The position numbers were made by a program, and so were the translations under genes. The notes below the pieces were generated by a model that ran no database searches, was not told where the DNA came from, and was given only the letters and a program-made list of their open reading frames with translations. Positions 36,491 to 47,841 of a stretch of DNA of 64,000 bases are shown one piece after another (within the stretch, counting starts at the first letter, position 1; each line of letters begins with the position of its first letter). The DNA lies in assembly GCA_007922305.1 (NCBI GenBank), contig ML677386.1, positions 14,649,585 to 14,713,584 of the forward strand, given 5' to 3'. The stretch is from Dermatemys mawii. Lineage: Eukaryota > Chordata > Testudines > Dermatemydidae.

Positions 36491-39169
36491 GAATTATTTA
36501 TCGAGTTTTATAAATTCTGCTATGGGGAAAAAAAACCAGAAACTATAGTTATCCCTGTCCCCTCTGACTAAACCAGTTCTTGGTAAAATGGAATGCCAAC
36601 CAGTTTTAGTAATGTTAACAGTACAGCTTGAAAGAGAAACTTATATCAGACCAATAGACCCATTAAGCCTATAGTGTTAAAATTTACACTAGAACATCAT
36701 GGCTTGGGATGCCTTTGTGAATTGAGACAGTGAGTATAAAGTAGATTTTAGGGCACATTATGTACTTGATGGTGGTAAAAAGAATGAGGAGTATTTGTGG
36801 CACCATAGAGACTGGTGGTAATGTTTTTACTGGTAATAGAACCTACCGCTGAAAGACAATGACCCGTGAAATTTATAGTTAGCATTTTCTGACCTTTCTA
36901 TTCAGATGGCCTTTTGGAGTGAAGACTAAAAAATAATTAGGCACTAGAGTTAAATTTAACATTAAATTACACCTGGATCATAAACTAGTTGCTAACAAAA
37001 GCACTGCTGGAGATTATCATTTTTACCATCAATGAGTCAATGCAGGAACCGCTCTCAGCTTTTTTCTTTCTAATCTAGGGGAAAGTATCCCTGCCCATCA
37101 TGCAGGCATCAGAAGTTCTATTCCCCAATGAGAAGGCAGCACTTTCAGAGGAAGGATAGCCTAGTGGCTAGGGAATCTGTAGAATGAGAGATTAGATTCT
37201 GTGGGAGAAACCTTGTGCTAGATTCTCTAGTGCCCTGAATCCCATGTAGTCATCTGGCGAAGTGAGTGACAAATGGGTTGCAAAACTCTACCCTTAACCT
37301 CGATGCAGTAGCATTTTAGATCCACTTTCCGCTGGAATAAATTAAACAATGAAAATGTGTTGGAAACATTTGAAGAATCATCTACAAATAGCATTAAGGC
37401 AAATGCTCTTTAGAACACAGGGATAACAAATTTGACAGTTACTGATGCTTTTATCTCTCAGTTCAGGTAGGCAAAGTTGCCTTTGTCAGGCTGACAGTCT
37501 GTTCCTATGGAAAGCTATTTATACAAGAGGAGTACGATTTATAGTGCTAAAGTGTTCCTTTCTACCCCTTTTATAGTGGCTTTAACCATCTCTGGATCAA
37601 GCCCATAATCCTGATTTACTTTAGCAGTTGCTTGCTTTGAGATGCCAAAAGGCCGCATGTGATTCCTGAAATTATTATTATGTATATATATGTGCATATT
37701 TTATCTATGGAGAGTACAAAAAGACCCTGTCCAAGCTAATAAGAGGGCAATCAGATGGTGCAAAAAGCAATGCATGTTGTATGGTTTGCACACCCATTGA
37801 CATTAGCAATGCCTCTGTATAGTGTGATCATGCAATGCAGAAATGGCGCTGAAATACTTAATAGTTCTTTCTGCAAATTGTAAGATACGCCATGCTGAGA
37901 AATCTGTTGTAAGGAGCACCCTGCTCACCCCAGCTCATCAGAAGAAATCTAATGCAGCTGACCCCGCTGCTGGCCGTCACTGTGCTACCCCAGCCCCCTA
38001 GGTGTGTGGCGGTGAGCAGGCTGTGCCACACACGTTAAGGAAAGTGCTATAGGTGCTCCCAGCACTAGGCCCAGCTCTCAATGGATTCCCATAAATACTC
38101 AAAGCCTGATGAATAATTAAAAGCTGTTTTACTAGGGCTGTCAGAAGCAACCATTGCAGTTACCCTTAGCCAATGGCTGTAAGTTACTACCAAAAGATGA
38201 ACCAATAGTTCCTTTCTCAACTGCTGGGGACAACCAGTATCAGGGGTATGAAGATACTCAATCCAGGGCACCTCTCCTGGTGTGGCCTGCAGATCCCCTG
38301 GCCAGAGTCCCATACTTTTTGTCTGTCTTTCTCAGATCCATCCATGTGGTCCCTTGGTTTGCAGGTCACGTCCGAGCAGTGGGCCTCTCCTTGGCCACAA
38401 TTGGAAGCTTCTCAGCCTAGCTCTTGCAGAGTGTTTCAATCCCAGATCCCACTGGCACGTCTCTCTGCAGCCAGCTCCCAGCCCTGTTGCCAACTTAGCT
38501 ACTTTGTCATTAGATTGAATGACTTTTTGCTTTCCCTAGTGAGGAAATAAATGTCAAAGTGATCAATCTAGTGATGTTCACTGCTGATTACAATGACATT
38601 CAGAGAATAAAATCACCAATATGTATAGTCACAAAATCATTCACAAGTAGCTCTATAGTGTTAATAAAATCCATTCAATGTTCTTCTTACTACATTCTGT
38701 TGCACACCAAGTCAATATCAGTACATCTCAAATGAGTATGTCCTTGGAAGGAATCGCATTCCAGGGCTTCTTGGGCTGAAATCCCCCTCTACTTTCCATC
38801 CATGCTGCTCTCCACACTGGCTAACCTGCCTTCCCCGCCATACCTACTTTATTTGCCATCTTGCCCTGCATCATAGGGTATGCTGCCTACCACAGAGCAG
38901 CAAGAAAGAACACATTTTGGTATAAACAGGCCCTGGTTAATGTGCTACTCTCTCTCCAAAGTGCACCTGGCTTTAGCAAAGTGTTTAATTAGCTGCCACA
39001 ATCTTTTCCTCACCTGCAGATTATGGTGATCTCAGACCAGGAGTTGTAGGAATTAAGAATGAGGATTGGTACCTGGCTGGGATCTTGTAGAGTGGTACTT
39101 TGGGACTGGTCATCCACCTTGCCATTTTAATGAAATCAGATTGTGAGGAAAAACAAGCACACTGAAGTT
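36491..39169. other. Intergenic, short repeat fragments only
   Basis: It holds a 34-bp minus-strand Penelope terminal scrap at 36783-36816 (contains GTATTTGTGGCACCATAGAG) and a MIR head at about 37145-37190 (ATAGCCTAGTGGCTAGGG). No gene is recognised. The overlapping frames at 38065-38550 have no family resemblance. Confidence 0.45.
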
Positions 39170-39560
39170 TCAGTTTGTTAAAAGCTTTTGCTCAACATAG
39201 ATATTCCAGGTTTTTGTGGTGAATGAACACCTGGACTGGGTGAGTCTTTCCAGGCACTTCTGCCATTTTGCAAAGGTGGTTTTTATTGCCAGGAGTGTGT
39301 TTTCAAGTATTTCATAGTTTGGCTCTGCAGGGGTGAGCTGCCTAAAGTAGCAAGCACATGGGTGTAACACTGGTTTGGGGTCAAAGCAAGTGGGAAAGGA
39401 GAGCCCAGATTGCCGAGTTAGAGGCATCAGCTTCTACAATGAAGGCTTGTGTGATGTTGGGGTAAGCCAATATGGCACTGCAGTAAAAGAAGTTTCAGTT
39501 GATCAAATGCGTGCTGAGCCTCGGGAGACTGTCTGTTTGCAGACAAAACAGCATGAAGGC
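39170..39560 (-). pseudogene. Ty3/Gypsy pol fragment (RT C-terminus and RNase H)
   Basis: The minus strand encodes, in two frames with a break near 39390, the end of a Gypsy reverse transcriptase and the start of RNase H. Recognisable blocks are AQHAFDQLKLLLL, AYPNITQAFIVEADASNS (the RNase H Asp-containing strand), LHPCACYFRQLTPAE, NTLLAIKTTFAKWQKCLE and TKTWNIYV where Gypsy has a TDHKNLEY-type block. In that block the conserved Asp is lost. The fragment has decayed, with no LTRs identified nearby; the family-A LTRs could belong to a Gypsy parent, but nothing here links them. Confidence 0.8.
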
Positions 39561-39939
39561 AATTTTCACAACCAGAAGGGAGAATACTTTAAAAGTGTAG
39601 TTTCTGCAAAACATAGCAAAATCTGCAGAAAACTGAAATCATCATCTCTATTCAGCCTTGTTATAAAAATCAGCTGCTTCTGCAGTAAAATACCATAATG
39701 AATGGCTCTTGAAAAGTGGTAATTTCCTGGGTGTTTGTCTGGATTCTAATGGTTCCATCACAGGATGAAACCTTACCATGACAAAACGAGTCTTCCTGTC
39801 ATAACTGATGTGTCCCTAAATGCTTCCCAGTCAAAGAGCAAGAAAACCTGATTTATTGTTCTATCCAAGTGAATGTACATGACTTCAAGAAAATTTGTAT
39901 TCCGTGCATTGCTGACATTACTATTAATCATGAGTATTA

Positions 39940-40040
39940 CCGTAGCACTGAAGAGCCCTAGCATTTGTACAGTACCCCCATTGTACTAAGTGCTGTACAA
40001 ACGGGAAAGAGCCCCTTCCCCAGGCAGCTTACAGTCTAAG
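39940..40040. repeat. Amniote interspersed repeat tail
   Basis: It contains CCCCCATTGTACTAAGTGCT and CAGCTTACAGTCTAAG, a relative of the copy at 33945-34060. Confidence 0.6.
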
Positions 40041-40686
40041 CGCTTTCTGCTCTTAGAGTTCATTATAGCTCTCTGTGTGAGCACCAAAATATGTACCATT
40101 TAGGATTTTCTGTTTGTCGAGGGTATTGTTCTTTTCAAAAGAAGTCATGGTTGGCTGAAAGACTGAGAAATAGATAAATGCTAGAGGCCTTTTAAGAAAA
40201 TGAATGCCTCATACTTTAAATATGAAAGATCACAAGGGACAATGATAGAGACACAAACAACTACAAAGTGACCATTACCATCATATCCCAGTGTTTTTCC
40301 CACATTTTGGACATATTTTTGTGTGTTTGAAGCATTTACGTCCCCCTCTGAAGTGGGTTATGGACAAATTAGTAGAAAAAAGTAGTTGAAAGGTAAGACT
40401 TCTGTAGACTGTTTAGAATAGTTTATTTTGTAATTGTTTATTCTTGGAAAAATTTGTCTGCTTGACACAGGAACACATCCATTTCTAATCACTGATTGAC
40501 CATTTCATCTTGGAAAATTAAACCCTATCTTCTCCAGAGTTCATTTTAAAAAATGAGCCTGTATAACTTAGATACCCTGATTTTGATGTATAAAGTGTAG
40601 TTAGACAAAATGTCAGTCTAAAGGATTATTATTCTAGCACAAGTTACTGCAAGTTCTTATCTCCTGTCAGACAGAGATCCACTTCA
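40041..40686. other. Intergenic, nothing recognised
   Basis: AT-rich, no gene. Confidence 0.4.
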
Positions 40687-40739
40687 AAAGGTTTTTTTCT
40701 CCTACTGATAATGGCCCATCCAAATTAAACAGCCTCTTA
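40687..40739 (+). mobile_element. Penelope-like terminal segment, left piece
   Basis: TCCTACTGATAATGGCCCAT and the following bases up to CTCTTA match the Penelope terminal segment at 30281 onward. The segment is interrupted here by the Harbinger at 40740 and resumes at 45193. Confidence 0.8.
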
Positions 40740-41139
40740 GCCCTGGTCTACACTACGAGGTAATGTCGACTTTAGTGCCATTAAATCAACATAACCCTGC
40801 ACCCGTCCACACACAGTAGCCATTTAAGTCGATTTAAAGGGCCCTCAAAATCGATTTCTGTACTCCACCAAAACCAAGGGAGTAACGCTTAAATCGATGT
40901 CTCTCGGTTGACTGTGGCTTAGTGTGGACGCATGCAGACTTTACTGGCCTCCAGGAGCTCTCCCACAGTGCTCCATTGTGACCGCTCTGGACAGCAGTCA
41001 CAATGCTCCTCTGTGACCGCTCTGGACAGCGGTCTCAACTCGCTGCTCTGGCCAAGTAGACAGGAAAAGCCCTGGGAACATTTGAATTTCATTTCCTGTT
41101 TGGCCAGCATGGCGAGCTCACCTGCACAGGACATTCACC

Positions 41140-42903
41140 ATGCAGAGCTCATCAGCACAGGAGACCAACCAGCGCAAAAAAGCTCCAGCATGGGCCACAA
41201 AGGAGGTTCAGGATCTCATCACTATCTGGGGAGAGGAATCCGTGATGGCAGAAGTCCGTAACAACAAACAGAATGCCAACACGTTTGCCAGAGTCTCCAA
41301 GGCCATGCTGGATAGGGGCCACAGCAGGGAGGCACAGCAGTGCCGTGTGAAAATTAAGGAGCTGAGGCAAGCGTTCCAGAAAGCGAAAGAAGCAAATGGA
41401 CGCTCTGGGGCACCCCTGCGGACATGCAAATTTTACAACAAACTGAATCAAATATTGGAGGGGGCCCCCACCACCATTGCACTGGTGTTTGTGGACTCCT
41501 CTGATGGGGTAACAGTGAGGAATGATGATTCAGATGACAATGAAGCTGATCAGGAAGATGATACCACGCAGCAGCAGGCAAACGGAGAGACTCTGTTCCC
41601 AGACAGCCAGGAACTGTTTATCACCCTGGAGCCAATACCCTCAGAACCCTCCCAAGGCGGTAGCCCAGATGGGGAAGTCAGCGAAGGTACTTCTGGTGAG
41701 TGTCCCTTTAGGGATAAGATAAGACATGATTTAAAAGGAAGCGTTTATTAATGATTAAGTTGGAATGCATGCATGGCTAGAACAGCTATTGGAAAAGTCT
41801 GTCAATATATTCGGGAATGGAGAGGTAATCCTCCAGGGAGATTTCAATGAAAGTGACCTGGAGACAGCATTGAACCTTTTCCAGGAGGTTTCTGGGGAGA
41901 GCAGCCTTATTTTGTCCTCCATAGTAGCAGACTTTACCACGCCATCCTGGGAGCAGGTACTCTGGGACCATCGCATAACACAGCATTGCAGCATATGCTC
42001 CTGGTTGTTGCTTCCATTCCAGCAACATCCGTTCTTTATCTCTCTGTGTAACCCTCAGCAGAGTGATATCATTCATGGTAGCCTGTTTGAAATAGGGGAC
42101 AGTCAATTTCAGACGTTCCCACTGGGCTGCTCATATGTCTGGCTGGAATCCTCCCCACAGTATCCCAAGCGGCATGTGTGTGTTTTCGTGGGGGGGAGAG
42201 AAACCTCCATGAGAGCAGCAGCTTGGGTGCGGGGGAGGGGCTGCTTCTGTTGCAGCAGCAGGGAGCCACGTGGTGAGGGGGGGGCGCGGTTTACTGTGGG
42301 TTGTGGTGCGTGCGGGAGCAGGGAACCTCCATGAGACCAGCAGGGTGATGGGGTTGGGAGGAAAAGAAAACACTGTGGGCTGCTTGTGTTGGGGGCATGT
42401 GTGTGTTTGTGGGGCTGAGCTGCTTCTGTTGCAGCAGCAGGGAGCCACACGTGGGGGGGGCAGTTTACTGTGGGAAAGGAGAGCATTGTAAAGAATGTGG
42501 ATCAAACCGAAAGAATGTGGCTTACCATGGCTGCCTGCATGGTGGTTGCTGTTGCCTGGCCCTGGGAGAGGGTGTCTGATGTGATGTCTGTACAGGAAAG
42601 CTACAGGCAGTCAATTTAAGGTGCAAAATGCAACCTTATACAGAAAGCATATGCACTCTGTGAATACTTTGTTTCATTGTGGAAGACTGTTCTCATTGTT
42701 CTGGAGAATGTGTCTATGTATCTTATAACCTTTTTCCTTCTTTCCTCCTACAGCCAGCGTGGTCCCCCCCGTCCCCCGCTATCATCCCCTTCAGAGAGGC
42801 TAGCGCAGATGAGAAGGAGAAGGAAGCGCACAAGAGAAGATTTGTTTGGCGAGCTCATGACTTACTCCCGCAGTGAGGCAGCTCGAAACAAAGCATGGAG
42901 ATA
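41140..42903 (+). pseudogene. Harbinger Myb/SANT-like DNA-binding protein, two exons, decayed
   Basis: Exon 1 (41140-41695) starts at the Met of MQSSSAQETNQ and encodes a Myb/SANT-like trihelix domain: PAWATKEVQDLITIWGEES, then the AQQCRVKIKELRQAFQKAKE helix, then CKFYNKLNQILEGAP. An acidic segment (DDSDDNEADQEDD) follows. It ends at a good donor, CTG|GTGAGT. Exon 2 follows the acceptor TCCTACAG (about 42753) and encodes SERLAQMRRRRKRTREDLF and SRSEAARNKAWR, then meets TAA at 42901-42903. Coding similarity continues to about 43100 (MLRIMKDQSDMLWCLVELHQ). Joining the exons as annotated shifts the frame, most simply explained by an indel in the C7 run at about 42764-42770. In active Harbingers this protein recruits the transposase to the nucleus and the element ends. 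Confidence 0.82.
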
Positions 42904-43480
42904 AAAATTTTTAGAGTCCCAGAGCACATCCAGGGCAGCAGTAGCAGCACAAGAGGAGAGATGTCAGGAGCGGGAGGAGAGGAGGATGGAAGCAATGCTG
43001 CGGATAATGAAGGATCAGAGTGACATGCTCTGGTGTCTGGTGGAGCTTCATCAGGACCAAAGATCGCCTCTGCAGCCCCTGTGTAACCACCTCCCTTCCT
43101 CCCCAAGTTCCATTGCCTCCCCACCCAGACGCGGGGTGAGAACGCAGGTGGGGGAAGGTTCCAGGAACTGACCCACTCTGCCCCACAATATAACACAAGC
43201 AGCATGCGGCTCAGTTTCTCAGAAAAGTTTTAAAAATGTGCTGTGTCTTTGTCCCCCCCCACTCTCATCCACCACACCGACTGGTTTTCCTCCTCACCCA
43301 CCCCTTCTGGGCTATCTTGCCAGTCTTCCCCTCTGTTTGTGAAGAATCATTAAAGAATGCATGCTTTTTTAAAAAGAGACTTTATTTACTCCGCAAATGG
43401 GGGGAAAGGGAATAAGGATGGCGGGAGGCTTATCGCAGAGCAAGGGAGCAGGTTTTGAACAGCTCTATAGGGTGGGAGGC

Positions 43481-44804
43481 TTATCGCAGAGCAGAGCAAG
43501 GGAGCGGGTTTTCAACAGTATTTTGGCCAGTCACAAAACTGTTTTTCAAGGCTTTTCTGAGGTGCAGCGCTTCCTGGTGGGCTCTTGTACTTGCCCTGGT
43601 GTCTGACCACTGGTAAGTAGCAGACAGGACATTTGCCTCTGCCTTCCACCCCGCCATAAACGTCTCCCCCTTGCTCTCACAGAGATTGTGGAGCACACAG
43701 CAAGCAGCAATAACAATGGGCACATTTCTTTCGCTGAGGTCTGAGCGAGTAAGTAGGATTCTCCACCTGGCCTTCAGACGGCCAAATGCGCACTCCACAA
43801 CCATTCTGCACTTGCTCAGCCTACAGCTGAACAGCCCCTGACTCCTGTCCAGGGATCCCGTGTATGGCTTCATAAGCCAGGGCATTAAGGGGTAGGCTGG
43901 GTCCCCAAGGATAACGATCGGCATTTCAACACCCCCCACAGTAATTTTCTGGTCTGGGAAGAAAGTCCCTTGCGTCAGCTGTCTATACAGTCTAGAGTTC
44001 CTGAACACACGAGCGTCATGAACCTTTCCCGGCCATCCCACGCACATGTCAGTGAAACATCCCTTGTGGTCAACCAGTGCTTGCATGACCATTGAACAAT
44101 ACCCCTTGCGGTTTCTGTACTCTGCACCCTCGTCTGGTGCCAAGATAGGGATATGAGTGCCATCTATAGCCCCCCCACAGTTAGGGAATCCCAGCACAGC
44201 AAAGCCATCTACTATAGCCTGCACGTTTCCCAGACACACAACCCTGGATAGCAGCAGATCAATGATTGCCCTGGATACTTGCATCACAGCAGCCCCCACT
44301 GTAGATTTACCCACTCCAAATTGATTCGTGACTGACCGGTAGCTGTCTGGCGTTGCAAGCTTCCACAGGGCTATCACCACTCGCTTCTGAACTGTGAGGG
44401 CTGCTCTCATTTTGGTATTCTCGTGCTGGAGGGCAGGGGAAAGCAAGTCAAAGTTCCATGAACGTGCCCTTTCTCATGCGAAAGTTTCTGAGCCATTACG
44501 AGTCATCCCAGACCCGCAGCACTATGCGATCCCACCAGTCAGTGCTTGTTTCCCTGGCCCAGATTCGGCGTTCCGGAGCATGAGCCTGCCCCATTGCCAC
44601 CAAAATTGCCAGGTTGTCGGGCCCCTTACTTTCAAAAAAGTCAGTGTCCATGTCCATGATGTCCTCATCACTGTCTTCACTCTCCGGATAGCGCAGTCGT
44701 CTCCTGATCGCATTCTTGTGCATACGATGCAGCATAAAGTCCACAACAATGCGCGAGGTATTCACAACAGCCATTACTGCAGCGATTACCTGAGCAGGCT
44801 CCAT
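43481..44804 (-). pseudogene. Harbinger transposase, DDE domain open, N-terminal lesions
   Basis: The catalytic part is an intact 321-codon frame (43481-44446). It carries the helix-turn-helix-like NQFGVGKSTVG and the three acids: Asp in GAIDGTHIP (44162-44164), Asp in FTDMCVGW (44048-44050) and Glu in MVVECAFGRLKARW (43793-43795). The N-terminal part (from MEPAQVIAAV, 44804) is in another frame. It ends at a TAA (44496-44498) in place of the Gln seen at this point in the copy at 152-1387, and a small deletion near 44450 shifts the frame. The start and order of domains match the family. With two lesions the protein would not be made at full length. Confidence 0.9.
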
Positions 44805-44920
44805 GCTTGCACTGCTATGGCGTCAGCTCAGGCAGCAAAAGTGCGCAAAATGACTTTGCAGTTGCTGTCACAGTGGGAGGGGCACTGTGGGGTGGGTGGG
44901 TTTGGGAACGGAGAAAGCTC

Positions 44921-45048
44921 AAAATGGCGTCTGCTGGGACTCCAGGAACTGTGGGATAGCTACCCACAGTGCACCACTCAAAATGGTGTCTNNNNNNNNN
45001 NGCTGGGACTCCGGGAACTGTGGGATAGCTACCCACAGTGCACCACTC
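44921..45048. repeat. 59-bp tandem duplication inside the Harbinger, with sequencing gap
   Basis: Unit 1 (44921-44979) begins AAAATGGCGTCTGCTGGGAC and ends GCACCACTC. Unit 2 begins with AAAATGGTGTCT (44980-44991), is interrupted by ten N (44992-45001), and resumes GCTGGGACTCCGGG to GCACCACTC. Removing the Ns leaves a second, almost identical 59-bp unit. Confidence 0.85.
44992..45001. other. Assembly gap (10 N)
   Basis: Ten N characters. The round length suggests a placeholder and not a measured gap. Confidence 0.99.
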
Positions 45049-45192
45049 GTTATGTCGACACTTCCCACTGTAGTGTGGACGAACAATGCTGACTTACTGT
45101 GTTTAGTGTGGATGCACAAAATTGATTTTATACAGTCTGCTTTACAAAATCAACCTTAACAAAATCGATATGTTTGTAGTGTAGACATACCC

Positions 45193-45363
45193 TTAGAAGT
45201 GGTATGCTAATGTACAACTTTTTTTTTTTTTTTTGCTTTCTGTGTGTATAAATACATCTTACTTCTGTTCCATTCTGTGCATCCGATGAAGTGGGCTATA
45301 GCCCACGAAAGCTTATGCTGAAATAAATTGGTAAGTCTAAGGTGCCACAAGTCTTCCTCGTCT
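45193..45363 (+). mobile_element. Penelope-like terminal segment, right piece
   Basis: It continues the segment broken at 40739: GAAGTGGTATG, a T-run, then CGATGAAGTGGGCTATAGCC, CACGAAAGCTTATGCTG and AAGGTGCCACAAG. This is the same terminal block as at 30390-30450 and 61683-61785. Confidence 0.85.
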
Positions 45364-45682
45364 TATTTATTTCAATACTGTTATTGTAGCAAATGTTCCT
45401 CACTCGTAGGTATATTTTTATTGCTAGCTTTGGAAGGATCAGTAAATGTCAGTAAACATCAATTTCATTGTACGTACACAAACCAGCAAAATATTTTAAT
45501 CAATAATAATTGAAGTGTATAGATAGGCAAAGTAAAAAAAAAAAAAAAAAAAAAAAGAAAAGTTGCTTGGGAACTTGAGTTTGATTTAAGGCTATTTACT
45601 TTGTATTTTTTTGCATGTGATGTTGACAATTTCTGACTTATTAGTCAGAAAGCTTTAATTTTTTGAATCTCAGTATCTACTG

Positions 45683-45972
45683 CAGGTGTCGACAACCTTT
45701 CAGAAGTGGTGTGCTGAGTCTTCATTTATTCACTTTAAGGTTTTGTGTGCCAGTAATACATTAACATTTTTAGAAGGTCTCTTCCAATAAGTCTATAGTA
45801 TAGAACTAAACTATTGTTATATGTAAAGTAAATAAAATGTTTAAGAAGCTTCATTTAAAATTAAAATGTAGAGCCCCCCAGATCGGAGGCCAGGACACAG
45901 GCAGTATGAGTGCCACTGAAAATTAGCTTGTGTGCCACCTTTGGCACGCGTGCTATAGGTTGCCTACTCCTG
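45683..45972. mobile_element. hAT MITE, copy 1 (290 bp)
   Basis: The ends CAGGTGTCGACAACCTTTC and GGTTGCCTACTCCTG are inverted repeats, flanked by the 8-bp duplication ATCTACTG / ATCTACCG (one mismatch). The inverted sister copy is at 55336-55645. It is non-coding. Confidence 0.9.
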
Positions 45973-46517
45973 ATCTACCGTCACTAAAGGTCTGACCCCT
46001 CCCATAGCTTCCTGCAACTCTGAAAATTTACATCGATAAATATAAAAAACACTTAAAGATAAAATCCCTGGAAGTGATATTAAAAAACACAATTTCTGCC
46101 AACCCTACTTATTGCAATCCTCTGGAAGTTAGGCATGCTACTAACTTTAATAATGTCAGTTTGCACTTTGAGTAAAATGCTTATAAGCTAAAGTTTTATT
46201 TAATATAGTCATTGCATCTAATATTCATTAGAGTATTTTGTTTAGCCCAAATGCCTACATTTTAGTGGAGTTATTCATTTACTGAACGCTATTTATTTTA
46301 ACGTCTTGGCTAAATTTTGGTCACTTGACCAAAATGTGATGTGTATATTTCTCCTGCCCACCAAAATAGCTATTTCTGCCCAGGAAGTAATGTATGTCAG
46401 ATATTGCTACTGGTTTCCAAGTTTTTCAGGAAAAGTTTTATTTCTGAACTCACCCTCCCCCACCCCTCCAGTTTTTGAAGACCTGGAAAATTTAGAAACA
46501 AATGAACTTTCAGTATT

Positions 46518-46620
46518 TTTAGAGTCATAGAGATTAAGGACAGAAGGGACTGCCAGATCATCTACTCTGACCTGCATATCCCAGGCCACCGACACCACCC
46601 AGCCACCTCTACACCAAGCC
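46518..46620 (-). repeat. CR1/SINE 3' tail fragment, minus strand
   Basis: The plus strand reads ATTAAGGACAGAAGGGACTG and CCAGATCATCTACTCTGACC, the reverse of the CR1-type tail also seen at 33330-33445. Confidence 0.7.
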
Positions 46621-46923
46621 TAGCACACAGAATTATATCAACTATTACAGCCCTCAGGAGCTTAAGCTACTGTTTGACACAGGCAGAGACCAGGACAGAC
46701 CAAGAAACACCAATGCCTGAGGCTCCTGTGTTGGCTGGGAATTGAGTGAGAAATGCTCTGGCTGATTACCCATGTCCAGTACTGCAGAGGAAGGTGCATA
46801 AAGAACCCCAAGGTCACTGCCAATCTGACTTGGGTGAAAATTCTTTGTTCTTACCGTTTTCCAACCACCTCGACCAGTCAATGATCCTAAGCTGATGTGG
46901 GAGCCATTGCCTGCTGCTTCAGT

Positions 46924-47057
46924 TAGGGTGACCAGATGTCCTGATTTTTATAGAGATAGTTATGATTTTTGGGTCTCTCTTATATACGCTCCTATTGTTC
47001 CCGCCTTCCCCCTAATCCCCTGTCCCAATTTTTCACACTTGCTGTCTGGTCACCCTG
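46924..47057. mobile_element. AGGGTGACCAG MITE, copy 2
   Basis: It begins TAGGGTGACCAGATGTCCTG and ends CTGTCTGGTCACCCT, with the same interior order as copy 1 (25079-25222). Confidence 0.85.
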
Positions 47058-47841
47058 GCTTCAATACAGGATATGGAGCTGATGCATCCACGCTGTTGCT
47101 GAGCATGGTGCTTCAAACATTAAAGCTGTGGGTACTACCCTAAAGAGCTTCCATCTAAGTACGAGTAAGAGAGCTCAGAAACAAACATCCAGGGTTCAAT
47201 TCCCTGCTCAATTACACCCTGTGCAATTCCACTGAGCACAGAGAGGAATGGGCATTCTAATCCATCAGCCGAACATGGCCATGGTGGAGCAACTCCTTGG
47301 GCTTAGTTGACAGTGGGGTGAGACTTCTAGGATATTTTTGCAGGTGAAGGGAAAAAAAATCTCTCTCTCACTTTATGGGCCCCCCTGTCTGCAGGCCTTA
47401 ATGTGCCTTGGTAAAGAAGTAACTGCAGATCGCCCCCTGTGAGTGGGAGCACTAAAAACCCACCTTCAGAGTACAACTAGTGCAGCAAACAAAATGAAAG
47501 GAGAACTGTCCTCAGACATGCCAGAAGGATGCTAGTGCCTGGGATATCATGAGGGGAACCCCCTTGCCATAGATGTTACCCTGTGAAATGGGAGTGGTGG
47601 AAGAGATCCCAGTCTTTCCAGTAGGAGTGGGGGAAAGAGAATCTCATTCAGTCTCTCTCACACCAGGATCCTCCTTTCCCAGAGCCCTGGGCCACTATCT
47701 CATGCTGCCTCCTCTACCTCTTGTGTCTTTGCTATTTGGCAGGTAACTCTGTTCGCACTCCTGGCTACAGATGCTATTGGACAAAGCAGGAGGCTAAGAG
47801 GATGAGCAGAGATGAAAAATGACTATTTTCCTCTTGGGCCC

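Larger units (their letters stand above)
40740..45192. mobile_element. Complete autonomous-type PIF/Harbinger transposon, 4453 bp
   Basis: The ends are inverted: left GCCCTGGTCTACACTAC and right, inverted, GGGTATGTCTACACTAC. They are flanked by TTA on both sides (40737-40739 and 45193-45195). Inside are the two genes typical of animal Harbingers: a Myb/SANT-like protein on the plus strand (exons at 41140-41695 and about 42754) and a DDE transposase on the minus strand (43481-44804). Both have a few lesions, so this copy is probably inactive though nearly intact. The element interrupts a Penelope segment whose uninterrupted paralogue is at 30281-30330, which confirms both boundaries. Confidence 0.92.

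Noticed and set aside
41765..42505. Several open frames (189, 125, 124 codons) between the two Myb-like exons
   Set aside because: They fall in the intron of the Harbinger Myb-like gene; G-rich sequence keeps frames open by chance.
42855..43205. 116-codon minus-strand frame
   Set aside because: Antisense to exon 2 of the Myb-like gene and its 3' region.
44394..45092. 232-codon plus-strand frame crossing the N gap
   Set aside because: Antisense to the transposase N-terminus and reads through Ns and the tandem repeat.
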